A stretch of 64,000 nt of DNA from Lysobacterales bacterium (GTDB taxonomy: Bacteria > Pseudomonadota > Gammaproteobacteria > Xanthomonadales > SZUA-5). The position numbers were made by a program, and so were the translations under genes. Shown in pieces: positions 9,615 to 19,092 of this stretch; positions within the stretch are counted from its first letter, which is position 1; every line of letters begins with the position of its first letter. The notes below the pieces were generated by a model that did not search any database, was not told the origin of the DNA, and saw only the letters and a program-made list of their open reading frames with translations. The DNA is taken from NCBI GenBank assembly GCA_022841325.1, contig JALHRS010000031.1, positions 1 to 64,000 of the forward strand. The letters are read 5' to 3'.

Positions 9615-11978
9615 ATGCGCGCGCTGAACCGCAAACTCCTCCGCGACCTCTGGCACGTCAAGAGCCAGGTGCTGGCGATCGTGCTGGTGATGGCCAGTGG
9701 CATTGCCACCTTTCTGATGTCGATCTCGAATCTGGATTCGCTCACCGCCACGCGCGAGCGTTTCTATCTGGAATATCGTTTTGCCGATGTCTTTGCCACG
9801 CTGAAGCGGGCGCCGCTGAGCGTGGGCGCCGACATCGCCGCGATCGACGGCGTGGGTGCGGTCGAGCTGGCCATCCAGGCACCGATGCGGATACGGCTGC
9901 CCGGCTTTGCCGATCCGGTGCGCGGCACGCTGATTTCGTTGCCTGATACCGGATCGAAACAGCTGAATCGCCTGTACCTGCGCGCCGGGCGTCTACCGGA
10001 GCCCTACGCGCAGAACGAGATCGTGCTGGGCGAGGCCTTTGCCACCGCGCACCAGCTCCATCCTGGCGATCAGCTGCGCGGCGTGGTGGGCGGGCGCATC
10101 GAGGACTACCGGATCGTCGGCATCGCCATTTCGCCCGAGTACGTCTATCAGATCCAGGCCGGAGCTGCCTTTCCGGACTTCGAGCGCTACGCCATTGCCT
10201 GGATCAGCCGTCGCGCGCTGGAAGCGGCCTATGGCATGGATGGCGCGTTCAACAGCGTGGCCCTGGCGCTGGCACCGGATGCGCAGACCGAGCGCGTGAT
10301 CGAGCGGCTCGACCCCATCCTCGAAGACTATGGCGGGCTCGGCGCCATCGGTCGGGTCGATCAGCTCAGCCATAAGTTCCTGTCGGCCGAGTTCGATCAG
10401 CTGAAGACCATGGCCACGGTGTTTCCGGCCGTGTTCATGTCGGTGGCGGCCTTTCTGCTCAACGTCGTCTTCAGTCGCTTGATCAGCACCCAGCGCGACC
10501 AGATTGCCATCCTCAAGGCCTTTGGCTACAGCCACGCCGCCATCGGCTGGCACTATGTGTCGATGGTCGGCGTGGTCATCGCGCTGGGCTCGGCCGTGGG
10601 CATCGCCGGTGGCATCTGGCTGGGACGGGCGCTCGGCCTGCTGTACATGAGTTTCTATCGCTTTCCGTATCTGGATTTCGTGCTGTCACCGGCGGCCGTG
10701 GCCGCCGCGATCGGGATCTCGCTGGCCGCGGCACTGTCCGGCGCGGCCTTTGCCTTGGTTCGCGCCGCGCGCCTGCCGCCGGCCGAGGCGATGCGCCCGG
10801 AAGCGCCGCCGCGCTACAGCAACTCGATGCTGGAGCAGGTGTTGCCCAGGCGCTGGCTGGATCAACCCACGCGCATGATCCTGAGGCAGCTGTCGCGGCG
10901 GCCGGCCAAGGCGGTGTTCACCGTGCTCGGCATTGCACTGGCCGGCGGCGTGCTGACCATCGGCATGTTCCAGCAGGACGCCCTGAACTTCATGGTCGAT
11001 CAGCAGTTCGCGCTGGCCCAGCGCAACGATCTGTCGGTGAGTTTCGTCGAGCCCGAAGGCTATGACGCGCTGGCCGAGATACGCACGCTGCCGGGCGTGA
11101 TTGCCGTCGAGGGCGTGCGCGACGTCGGTGTACGCCTGCGTGCCGGCCCGCGCAGCGTGCTCACCGGCCTGCAGGGACTCAGCAACGACTCCAGCCTCAA
11201 GCGGGTCCTCGATGTCCGTTCCAGACCGCAGGCACTACCTACCGGCGGGCTGCTGCTCACCGAATACCTGGCGCAGATGCTGGGCGTGCGCCGCGGCGAT
11301 CTGATCGAAGTCGAAGAACTGCAGGGCGCGCGCCGGCATTTCTCGGTGCCGGTGGATGGCACGGTGCGGGAGTTCATCGGCATCAATGCCTACATGGAAA
11401 TGGATGCCCTGAACGCCTTGCTGGGCGAAGGCGAGCGTGTCAGCAGCGCCTTGTTGCAGATCGACCCGCCCTTCGTCGACGAGGTCTACCGGCTGCTGGA
11501 AGATCGCCCCGGAGTGGCGGCCGTGGGCTCACGCAAGGCCGCGATCCAGAACTTCTACCAGACCATGGCCGAGTCGCTGCTGATCTTCACCTTCATCGCC
11601 ACCCTGCTCGCCGGCCTGATCGCCTTTGGCGTGCTCTACAACACCGCCCGCATCGCGCTGGGTGAACGTGGCCGAGAACTGGCGTCCTTGCGCGTGCTCG
11701 GCTTCACCCGTGGCGAGGTGGCCTACATTCTGGTGGGCGAACTGGCGCTGCTGACCTTTGCCGCCATCCCGGTCGGCTGGATCGTCGGCGCCGGCCTGGT
11801 ACAGGTGATCGTGCAGGGCCTGCAGAGCGAGCTCTACCGGGTACCGGCCTATCTGTCGATCGAAACCCTGGCCAGCGCCACCGTGGTGGTGCTGGTCGCG
11901 GCGCTGATCTCGGCGCTGATCGTGATCCACCGCGTGCGTCATCTGGACCTGGTGGAGGTGTTGAAGACGCGGGAGTAG
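9615..11978 (+). CDS. ABC transporter permease, FtsX/MacB-like, two FtsX domains
   Basis: MRALNRKLLRDLWHVKSQVLAIVLVMASGIATF start; the longer ORF from 9483 runs through repeat DNA. Confidence 0.92.
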   Translation: MRALNRKLLRDLWHVKSQVLAIVLVMASGIATFLMSISNLDSLTATRERFYLEYRFADVFATLKRAPLSVGADIAAIDGVGAVELAIQAPMRIRLPGFADPVRGTLISLPDTGSKQLNRLYLRAGRLPEPYAQNEIVLGEAFATAHQLHPGDQLRGVVGGRIEDYRIVGIAISPEYVYQIQAGAAFPDFERYAIAWISRRALEAAYGMDGAFNSVALALAPDAQTERVIERLDPILEDYGGLGAIGRVDQLSHKFLSAEFDQLKTMATVFPAVFMSVAAFLLNVVFSRLISTQRDQIAILKAFGYSHAAIGWHYVSMVGVVIALGSAVGIAGGIWLGRALGLLYMSFYRFPYLDFVLSPAAVAAAIGISLAAALSGAAFALVRAARLPPAEAMRPEAPPRYSNSMLEQVLPRRWLDQPTRMILRQLSRRPAKAVFTVLGIALAGGVLTIGMFQQDALNFMVDQQFALAQRNDLSVSFVEPEGYDALAEIRTLPGVIAVEGVRDVGVRLRAGPRSVLTGLQGLSNDSSLKRVLDVRSRPQALPTGGLLLTEYLAQMLGVRRGDLIEVEELQGARRHFSVPVDGTVREFIGINAYMEMDALNALLGEGERVSSALLQIDPPFVDEVYRLLEDRPGVAAVGSRKAAIQNFYQTMAESLLIFTFIATLLAGLIAFGVLYNTARIALGERGRELASLRVLGFTRGEVAYILVGELALLTFAAIPVGWIVGAGLVQVIVQGLQSELYRVPAYLSIETLASATVVVLVAALISALIVIHRVRHLDLVEVLKTRE

Positions 11979-11987
11979 CCGAAGTGC

Positions 11988-12020
11988 GGGAAAAGGGGAA
12001 AGGGAAAAAGGAAAAGGGAA
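11988..12020 (+). repeat. GGGAAAA-like array
   Basis: GGGAAAAGGGGAAAGGGAAAAAGGAAAAGGGAA, 9 nt after the permease stop. Confidence 0.85.
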
Positions 12021-12046
12021 GAGCGACCAGCGTAGACCGCGATGGA

Positions 12047-12060
12047 ATTACGTTTGTAAT
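12047..12060. promoter_or_regulatory. Candidate autoregulatory operator of abrB-doc
   Basis: ATTACgtttGTAAT inverted repeat, 18 nt upstream of abrB; AbrB/MazE antitoxins typically bind AT-rich palindromes. Confidence 0.35.
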
Positions 12061-12078
12061 AACGACGGGAAAGGCGCG

Positions 12079-12303
12079 ATGGTCACGTTGAAGCTGACGC
12101 AGATCGGTAACTCTCTGGGCGTGGTGCTGCCGAAGGACCTGCTGGCACGACTCAAGGTCGGCAAGGGCGACAGCATTTTCCTTACCGAAGGGCCGGAAGG
12201 CTGGCGGGTGACACCCTACGATCCGAACATGGCCGAACAACTGGAAGCGGGCCGTGCCTTCATGCACGAGTTTCGCGACACCTTTCACCAGCTCGCCAAA
12301 TGA
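12079..12303 (+). CDS. AbrB/MazE-type antitoxin
   Basis: 74 aa, LKLTQIGNSLGVVLPKDLLARLKVGKGDSIFLTEGPEGWRVTPYD. Confidence 0.9.
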   Translation: MVTLKLTQIGNSLGVVLPKDLLARLKVGKGDSIFLTEGPEGWRVTPYDPNMAEQLEAGRAFMHEFRDTFHQLAK

Positions 12304-12691
12304 GTGGGGAATGGCTCTGGGTCAACGCGGCTGCCCTCATCCTGCTGCACGATGAGAGTCTGGCTGAGCATGGGGCGCGGCGGGCATCCGCGACCAGGGC
12401 ATGTTCGAGTCAGTACTGGGTCGTCCGCGCAACCTGGGCCAGTATGGGGAGCCGGACGTCGCAGACCTTGCCGCCGGTTATGCCTACGGACTCGTGCGCA
12501 ACCGTCCGTTCGTCGACGGAAACAAGCGTGCCGCCTTTCTCGCGGCAGGCCTGTTCCTCTACCTCAATGGTCATCGACTGGCGGCGACGCAGGCGGACGC
12601 CACAGTCACCATGCTGGCCCTTGCAGCTGGCGATATGGGCGAATCCGACTACGCCCCCTGGCTACGCCAGCATCTGCGGCCGAAGACCTGA
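12300..12691 (+). pseudogene. Doc-family (death-on-curing, Fic-fold) toxin, frameshifted
   Basis: Start overlaps the antitoxin stop (ATGA); frame 12300 gives MSGEWLWVNAAALILLHDESLAEHG, then homology resumes in the 12401 frame (GIRDQGMFESVLGRPRNLGQYGEPD...RNRPFVDGNKR). Confidence 0.82.
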
Positions 12692-12753
12692 GCCCCCAGA
12701 GGCCCGCAGGGCGTCGGCGCAAGGGTCTCGGTGGGTCCGGACTCGGGAAAGGC

Positions 12754-12780
12754 CGTCGCGGGCAAAGCCCGCTCCCACAG
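12754..12780. repeat. REP element (TCGCGGGCAAAGCCCGCTCCCACAG)
   Basis: Resembles Pseudomonas-type REP sequences. Confidence 0.8.
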
Positions 12781-12795
12781 GTACGCGCTGGACCG

Positions 12796-12830
12796 CCTTC
12801 CCCTTTTCCTTTTTCCCTTTTCCTTTTTCC
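12796..12830 (-). repeat. Inverted GGGAAAA-like array
   Basis: CCTTCCCCTTTTCCTTTTTCCCTTTTCCTTTTTCC, 8 nt from the AAA ATPase stop. Confidence 0.85.
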
Positions 12831-12838
12831 TGCTCCGA

Positions 12839-14584
12839 TCAGGCCTTGCCCAACAACCGCATGATCTCCTTGAAACGCAGCTGCAGGCCTTCGCGGTCGC
12901 CGTGCTCCTTGAGCATGGCCAGCGCGCTCGGCACCAGGAAGGCGCGGTCGGTGCATTCGATGATCGCGGCGATTTCCTGCATCTCGCGCTCCAGTGATTG
13001 CGTAGACGGCAGGAAACCTTCGAAAGTCGACGCCAGTCGATCCCTGGTGAGCTTGTCCTCGTTGGCCAGCAGCGCCTCGCGCCAGGCGCGGCCGACCAGG
13101 GCTTCGATGTCGGCGCCGGAGAGATCGCCGACAAAGGGCACATCGGGCACATCTTCGGGCGCCAGCACGGCACCGAATTTCTTGGCGATGACCACGAAAT
13201 AGGCGCGGATCTCGTCCTGGGTCTGCGGATAGAACAGCGGGATGTGGATCTCGGCGCGGCCCTGGCGCTTGATGTCGATGGGCAGCAGATCCGGGCGCGC
13301 CGTGAGCAGCATCCAGACGATCTTGCCACGGTATTCGGTGTCGCCCATGGCATTGGCGATCATGCCGAAGACCCGGCTGCCGACCCCGGAATCACCGCCC
13401 GATTCGCGCTGGCCGAGCATGGCGTCGGCCTCGTCGATGATCACCATCACCGGGCCCATGCCGCGCAGCACACCGAGCACGCGCTGCAGATTGGCCTCGG
13501 TCTCGCCGACGTACTTGCTGCGGAAATTCTTCAGGGTGACGCAGGGCATGCCGATCGAACCGGCGAGGCACGTGGCCAGAAAGGTCTTGCCGGTGCCCAC
13601 CGGGCCGTTGAACAGATAGCCCATCGGGGCCACATCCGAGCGCCCACGGCGGATGATCTCGGCGTCATCGAGCAGTCGTTTCTTGGCGGCCTCGTGGCCG
13701 ACTACGCGCTCCAGCCCGTACTTGGGCTCGACGAATTCCAGCAGATCCTGGGCCTGGCGCTCGATCAGCTGCTTCTTGCGAGCCTTGAAGCGTTTCTCGT
13801 CCAGGCGCTGGCCGCTGCGGCGCGCGCTTTCCACCAGTACCGCCAGATCAGCGAGGGTCACTGCGGCCGTGAGTTTGGCCAGCGCTTCGACCGTGAAATC
13901 CGAGAAGGAAGACACATCGACATCGGCGGTGATGGACTTGAGGAAGCGCAGCCGCGCCGGCTCGTCGGGCAGTTCGATCTCGATGGCGTTGACGTGCGGC
14001 GAGCCGACCAGACGGTCATGAAAATCCGCCAGCCGCTCATCGATCAGCACGAAAGCCATATTGCTGCGCTTGACGTAGGGGTTGGCCGCCCACTTCAGCA
14101 TGGTGACGAGATTGGCCGAGGTGCTGGCGGTGCCGCGCTCGGGATCGGGCACCACGAAGGAGGCAAAATCGAACAGGATGGCGATCTTGATGCGGTCCGC
14201 CTCCTTGGCGGTCAGGTTTTCCAGCACCATCCGATCGAGCAGAAACAGGGCCTGCGCCGGGTCACGCGGCATGCGTTCGGGATCACCCAGACGTCGCGAC
14301 ACCCAGCCGACCATCTGCCGCTGGCGTTCGACGTCACCACCGGCGTAGGCCTTGATGCCATGGGCCAGATCGAAGCCCAGCACCAGATCGAAACGCCCGA
14401 ACATCTGCGTGGCCAGAAACTCGTTGACCGAGCCATAGCGCGGCGTCGGCCCATTCGGAATCTCGACCAGATCGCTGGTATTGCCGTGCAGCACGTACGT
14501 GGCCGAAGTGCCGGCGAAGTACAGATCCGCCATGCGCGCAGCCCACGGCGGCAGGTTGTCGGGCAATCCGGTGAGGGTGGACAT
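12839..14584 (-). CDS. AAA+ family ATPase with N-terminal extension
   Basis: Walker A GPVGTGKT, SKYVGETE, Walker B VMVIIDEADAML; start chosen at MSTLTGLPDNLPPW. Confidence 0.88.
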   Translation of the reverse strand: MSTLTGLPDNLPPWAARMADLYFAGTSATYVLHGNTSDLVEIPNGPTPRYGSVNEFLATQMFGRFDLVLGFDLAHGIKAYAGGDVERQRQMVGWVSRRLGDPERMPRDPAQALFLLDRMVLENLTAKEADRIKIAILFDFASFVVPDPERGTASTSANLVTMLKWAANPYVKRSNMAFVLIDERLADFHDRLVGSPHVNAIEIELPDEPARLRFLKSITADVDVSSFSDFTVEALAKLTAAVTLADLAVLVESARRSGQRLDEKRFKARKKQLIERQAQDLLEFVEPKYGLERVVGHEAAKKRLLDDAEIIRRGRSDVAPMGYLFNGPVGTGKTFLATCLAGSIGMPCVTLKNFRSKYVGETEANLQRVLGVLRGMGPVMVIIDEADAMLGQRESGGDSGVGSRVFGMIANAMGDTEYRGKIVWMLLTARPDLLPIDIKRQGRAEIHIPLFYPQTQDEIRAYFVVIAKKFGAVLAPEDVPDVPFVGDLSGADIEALVGRAWREALLANEDKLTRDRLASTFEGFLPSTQSLEREMQEIAAIIECTDRAFLVPSALAMLKEHGDREGLQLRFKEIMRLLGKA

Positions 14585-14703
14585 GTCCGCGGCTCCGTCA
14601 GCAATCGAGATGCCGATGATGCCCTGAGCGCGAGTGTGGCGCTTGCTCAGGCGCGCGGCAGGATCATGGAAAGAGCCGGGACGCTGTCGGGCCAAAGCGG
14701 CCA

Positions 14704-14785
14704 TGAGGAGGGACGCGCGCCTGCGCGGCCGCTGTTGATCTCCTGTCACCAGGAGCGGCGCCGCAGCGCGGCGCCCTCCACGACA
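14704..14785. repeat. Two-hairpin repeat (GAGGAGGGACGCGCGCCTGCGCGGCCGC ... GGCGCCGCAGCGCGGCGCCCTCCAC)
   Basis: Second copy in inverted orientation at about 40256-40345. Confidence 0.8.
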
Positions 14786-14812
14786 GCGACCCGCATCTTC
14801 CCGCCGCATTTC

Positions 14813-14899
14813 TCACGCGGAGGCGCGGAGAACGCGGAGAAGCGCAATCTGAATTGAGGGTCCCAGGCATTCCTCCGCGACCTCCGCGCCTCCGCGTGA
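14813..14899. repeat. Inverted repeat with perfect 18-bp arms TCACGCGGAGGCGCGGAG
   Basis: Arms at 14813-14830 and 14882-14899. Confidence 0.9.
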
Positions 14900-15078
14900 A
14901 CAAGCGGTCCTGGGCCTGTCGCGTTCCCCTTACGCTGGATTGCTTCCCCCGGATCAAGTCCGGGGTCGCAATGGCGCGCCGGGGTCCAACCCCGATCTTC
15001 CTTCGCGTCCTTTCTGCTTTGCCTTCGCGTCCTTCGCGTCCCAACACTCCCTGGCGCGGGCACGGCCGACGAACCCGA

Positions 15079-16518
15079 CTACTGCGTGCCACCCACCGTA
15101 AGACTATCGACCCGCAGCGTCGGCTGGCCGACGCCGACCGGCACGCTCTGGCCGTCCTTGCCGCAGACGCCGACGCCCTGATCGAGTTCCAGATCGTTGC
15201 CGACCATGGACACGCGGGTGAGCACATCGGGGCCGTTGCCGATCAGGGTGGCGCCCTTGACCGGCGCGGTGATCTTGCCGTCTTCGATCAGGTAGGCCTC
15301 GGAGGCCGAGAACACGAACTTGCCGCTGGTGATGTCAACCTGGCCGCCACCGAAATTGGCGGCGTAGAGGCCCTTCTTGACCGAGCGGATGATCTCCTCG
15401 CGCTCATGCGGACCGGGGCGCATGTAGGTGTTGGTCATGCGCGGCATCGGCAGATGGGCGAAGGATTCGCGGCGACCGTTGCCGGTGCTGACCGTGCCCA
15501 TCAGACGGGCGTTGAGCTTGTCCATCAGATAGCCCTTGAGCACGCCATTCTCGATCAGCGTGGTGCAATGGCTGGGCGTGCCCTCGTCGTCGACGGTGAG
15601 CGAGCCGCGCCGTCCGGGCAGGGTGCCATCGTCGACCACGGTGACCAGCGGGTTGGCCACCCTCTGGCCGATACGACCAGTGAAGGCGCTGGTGCCCTTG
15701 CGGTTGAAATCGCCTTCCAGGCCATGGCCGATGGCCTCGTGCAGCAGGATGCCGGGCCAGCCCGAGCCCAGCACCACGGTCATGCTGCCCGCCGGCGCCG
15801 GCACCGATTCCAGATTGACCAGCGCCTGGCGCACGGCTTCTCGGGCATGGGCACGGGCGGCGTCGCCAGTCATGATGTCCTCGAAGCCACGCCGGCCACC
15901 GCCACCAGAGAACCCGGCCTCGCGACGGCCGCCCTGTTCGGCGATGACCTGCACGCGGAACTGCATCAGCGGACGCACATCCGCCGCCAGGGTGCCATCG
16001 GACTGGGCGATCAGGATGGTATCGGTCTCGGCAGCCAGACTGACCATGACCTGATGCACACGCGGGTCCAGGCTGCGGGCATAGGCGTCGATCTCCCTGA
16101 GCAGGGCCACCTTGGCTTCAGCGCTGGCACTGTCGATGGGATCCAGCGCCGGATACAACGGCGCCGGTGCCTGCCGCGCCAGGGGCGCCAGCGTGCCGCT
16201 CTGACCGCTGCGGGCGATGGCCCGGGCGCTGCTGGTCGCTTCGATCAGCGCCGCCGAGTCGATGGCATCGGAGTAGGCAAAGCCGACCTTCTCGCCGGAA
16301 ACGGCGCGCACGCCCACGCCCTGCTCGATATTGTGCGAGCCCTCCTTGACGATGCCGTCCTCCAGCCCCCAGCCCTCGTGACGGGTGTGCTGGAAATAAA
16401 GATCGGCGCTGTCCACACCAGGTCCCAGCAAGCTGCCCAGAGCACGCTCAACCAGCGGCAGATCCAGCCCGGAGGACAAAAACTGGCGCTCGGCCAGGGC
16501 GATCACGGAATCGGTCAT
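15079..16518 (-). CDS. tldD: Metalloprotease TldD
   Basis: 479 aa; [11 protein letters not shown] motif. Confidence 0.96.
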   Translation of the reverse strand: MTDSVIALAERQFLSSGLDLPLVERALGSLLGPGVDSADLYFQHTRHEGWGLEDGIVKEGSHNIEQGVGVRAVSGEKVGFAYSDAIDSAALIEATSSARAIARSGQSGTLAPLARQAPAPLYPALDPIDSASAEAKVALLREIDAYARSLDPRVHQVMVSLAAETDTILIAQSDGTLAADVRPLMQFRVQVIAEQGGRREAGFSGGGGRRGFEDIMTGDAARAHAREAVRQALVNLESVPAPAGSMTVVLGSGWPGILLHEAIGHGLEGDFNRKGTSAFTGRIGQRVANPLVTVVDDGTLPGRRGSLTVDDEGTPSHCTTLIENGVLKGYLMDKLNARLMGTVSTGNGRRESFAHLPMPRMTNTYMRPGPHEREEIIRSVKKGLYAANFGGGQVDITSGKFVFSASEAYLIEDGKITAPVKGATLIGNGPDVLTRVSMVGNDLELDQGVGVCGKDGQSVPVGVGQPTLRVDSLTVGGTQ

Positions 16519-16584
16519 TGCACCACTCAGACTGCAGATAGACCTAGCATGATGCCGCAGCAGCGGTATTCAAGGGGTATTTCC

Positions 16585-16623
16585 GGGGCACGGGGCACGG
16601 GGCACGGGGCACGGGGCACGGGG
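16585..16623 (+). repeat. Heptamer array (GGGGCAC)5
   Basis: Exact 7-nt period. Confidence 0.97.
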
Positions 16624-16642
16624 AAAAGGCTACGAGCTTTCG

Positions 16643-16680
16643 GCTCTGGTGGGTCCAGACTTGTCTGGACCCACCAGAGC
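16643..16680. repeat. 38-bp perfect palindrome (18-bp arms, TT centre) of the TCCAGAC family
   Basis: GCTCTGGTGGGTCCAGAC TT GTCTGGACCCACCAGAGC. Confidence 0.97.
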
Positions 16681-16729
16681 AACAGCTGCGGAACGTGCCA
16701 GATTGCGGAGGAACAACGGTGGCTGCTTT

Positions 16730-16766
16730 CCCCCTGCCCCGTGCCCCGCTCCCCGTGCCCCGTCCC
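16730..16766 (-). repeat. Inverted GGGGCAC-type array touching the amiC stop
   Basis: CCCCCTGCCCCGTGCCCCGCTCCCCGTGCCCCGTCCC. Confidence 0.88.
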
Positions 16767-18109
16767 TACGACGAGGTCGGAATCTTCAGCACCGCGCCCA
16801 CCCGTACCAGGTCGCCATCGATGGCGTTGGCCTGACGGATCTTGGTGACCGACACTCCATGGCGGGATGCAATCTCGCTCAGGGTCTCGCCGCGGGCGAC
16901 CACATGAGCGCGCGATTTGGCATTGGCGGCGATCCAGGTACCCGGCGGCGGTGCCGCATGGAAATAATCGCGCACGCCCAGCATCACCGCCTCGGCCACG
17001 CGCTCGCGGTGACGGCTGTCGTTGAGCTTGCGCTCTTCTTCCGGATTGCTGATGAAACCGGTCTCGACCAACAGCGAGGGCACATCGGGCGAGCGCAGCA
17101 CCACGAAATTGGCACGCTCCACATAGCGCTTGTGGGCCTTGCCCATGCGCGTCAGCGAGGCCAGCACATGCTCGGCGGCCTGGGCGCTGGCTTCCAGCGT
17201 GGCGCCCTGAGACAGATCCAGCAGCACCGCTGCCAGCATCTTGTCCTTGCCATTCAGCGACACGCCGCCGACCAGATCAGAGCGATTCTCGCGCTCGGCC
17301 AGATATCGCGCAGCCTCGTTCGAGGCACCGCGGGTGCTGAGCGTGTACACCGACGATCCGGCCGCATTGCGATTCAAGGCCGCATCGGCATGGATGGAGA
17401 CGAACAAGTCAGCCTTGTGGTCGCGAGCCTTCTGGAAGCGCGTCTGCAGCGGGATGAACACATCGCTGTCGCGGATCAGAACGGCCCTCATGCCTGGCTC
17501 GGCGTTGATGCGCTTGGCCAGCAACTGCGCCATTTTCAGCGTGACCACCTTCTCATGCGTACCCTTGGCACCGATGGCGCCCGGATCTTCGCCACCGTGC
17601 CCGGCATCAATGGCGATGACCACATCGCGCGTGGGCGTCACCGCTGCCGTCGCCGCGGTGGTGGCTGCGGTCTGCGCTGGCTCCTTGGGGGCATTGGCCG
17701 GCACCATGTCCACGACCAGCCGCCGGCGACTGCCATCGGGCTTGTCGAGCAGGAAACTCTTGGGACGCACCGCTTCAGTCAGATCAAAGACGATGCGCAG
17801 GCGATCGGCCTCCGGCTGGCCCGAGCGCACGCTGCGCACCAGTCCCTTGCCGCTGCCGTCGACACTGGAACGCAAACGGCCATTGATGACATCGACGACC
17901 AGGCGATCGGGACCCGCCAGTGTAAACACGCGATATTCGGCGGTATCCGACAATTCGATGGTAGCGCGTGTGTATTCGTTTCCGGCTCGTACGCGCACCG
18001 ATTTGACCTCGGTTGCCGAGGCCATCGATCCAAAACAGAGCATCAGAAACGCCAAGGCGCGGTACATCGACTCAGGCTTCCATTTCCCAGGATGGACATT
18101 GAACCCCAT
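16766..18109 (-). CDS. amiC: N-acetylmuramoyl-L-alanine amidase with AMIN and LysM domains
   Basis: AIDAGHGGEDPGAIG; VARGETLSEIASRHGVSVTKIRQAN; start uncertain. Confidence 0.92.
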   Translation of the reverse strand: MGFNVHPGKWKPESMYRALAFLMLCFGSMASATEVKSVRVRAGNEYTRATIELSDTAEYRVFTLAGPDRLVVDVINGRLRSSVDGSGKGLVRSVRSGQPEADRLRIVFDLTEAVRPKSFLLDKPDGSRRRLVVDMVPANAPKEPAQTAATTAATAAVTPTRDVVIAIDAGHGGEDPGAIGAKGTHEKVVTLKMAQLLAKRINAEPGMRAVLIRDSDVFIPLQTRFQKARDHKADLFVSIHADAALNRNAAGSSVYTLSTRGASNEAARYLAERENRSDLVGGVSLNGKDKMLAAVLLDLSQGATLEASAQAAEHVLASLTRMGKAHKRYVERANFVVLRSPDVPSLLVETGFISNPEEERKLNDSRHRERVAEAVMLGVRDYFHAAPPPGTWIAANAKSRAHVVARGETLSEIASRHGVSVTKIRQANAIDGDLVRVGAVLKIPTSS

Positions 18110-18255
18110 AAGCGCCCCTGCTGACAAGTCTTTTTTGTTACTAATCCAATGCTTAGCCAACATACTTGAACGGTTGCTTTACCAGTGGTGCGATATTGCG
18201 TGCATTACCGGACCCCATTCGGCCCATTCACCGTATCGACGCGATCAGTGACCTC

Positions 18256-18621
18256 GACGTCATTGCGAGCCACCTGTTTCGCCCGACACTGCCCATGGGC
18301 CATGAACTCGCCTGCTGCGCGTAGCCTGATGTGCCGCGCAGCGGCTCACCGGGGCTCCTATGCATCACCGCCCGCAGAGCGCTGCGCGCACTTCGGGCTA
18401 CAAGAGCTGGCTCCTGCCGGAATATGGGAATTCAATAACTTACGATATGGGTTCCTGGAGATCGTAGCGAAGCCTTCCATGCCCACAGCTGCCGAAGCAC
18501 TGGATTGCTTCGTCGCTGCGCTCCTCGCAATGACGCGTCAACAAGTTATGCCGCGGATTCATGGAAGCGCAGCGAAGCCATCCGGAGGATCACCAATGGG
18601 TTTCTGGATTGCTTCGCCCCG
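18256..18621. repeat. Island of dispersed repeats (GTCATTGCGAG, GCCACCTGTxTC, GTAGCC...GGGCTAC families)
   Basis: Matches to copies near 4800, 9400, 48450-48720 and 61836-62012. Confidence 0.75.
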
Positions 18622-19092
18622 CTAAAGCCTGCCCGCCCGCAGCGCCGTCAGCCAGCGCTCGCCTGCGGCGCTGCCGGAACTCAGTCGGACTTCCCGACCT
18701 TCGGCCACGTGCTCGATCGTGATCGACAGATCGGCATTGTCCAGGCGCCCCTCGCCGCGCTCGGGCCATTCGACCAGCAACAGTTCGTCGGCACGGTCGT
18801 GCTCGCGCAGGCCCAGGGCATCGAGTTCGTCACCTGAACCCAGGCGATACAGATCCCAGTGGCTGACCCTGAGGCGTTCGGTGACATAGGGCTCGATCAA
18901 GGTGTAGGTGGGGCTCTTGACCCGGCCCTCGTGGCCGAGGCCACGCAGCAAGCCACGCACCAGACAGGTCTTGCCGGCGCCGAGGTTTCCGGACAGGCAG
19001 ACCAGCCCGGGACCGACCACGCTGGCCAGCTGGCGCCCCAGCTCCAGCGTCGCCGCTTCGTCGGCCAGATGCAGACACAGATCCTCGCTCAT
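18622..19092 (-). CDS. tsaE: tRNA threonylcarbamoyladenosine biosynthesis ATPase
   Basis: LSGNLGAGKTCLVRGLLRGLG; SPTYTLIEPY. Confidence 0.95.
   Translation of the reverse strand: MSEDLCLHLADEAATLELGRQLASVVGPGLVCLSGNLGAGKTCLVRGLLRGLGHEGRVKSPTYTLIEPYVTERLRVSHWDLYRLGSGDELDALGLREHDRADELLLVEWPERGEGRLDNADLSITIEHVAEGREVRLSSGSAAGERWLTALRAGRL

Noticed and set aside
12998-14857. 619-aa + strand ORF
   Set aside because: Antisense to the AAA ATPase with its motifs on the minus strand; shadow ORF of high GC.
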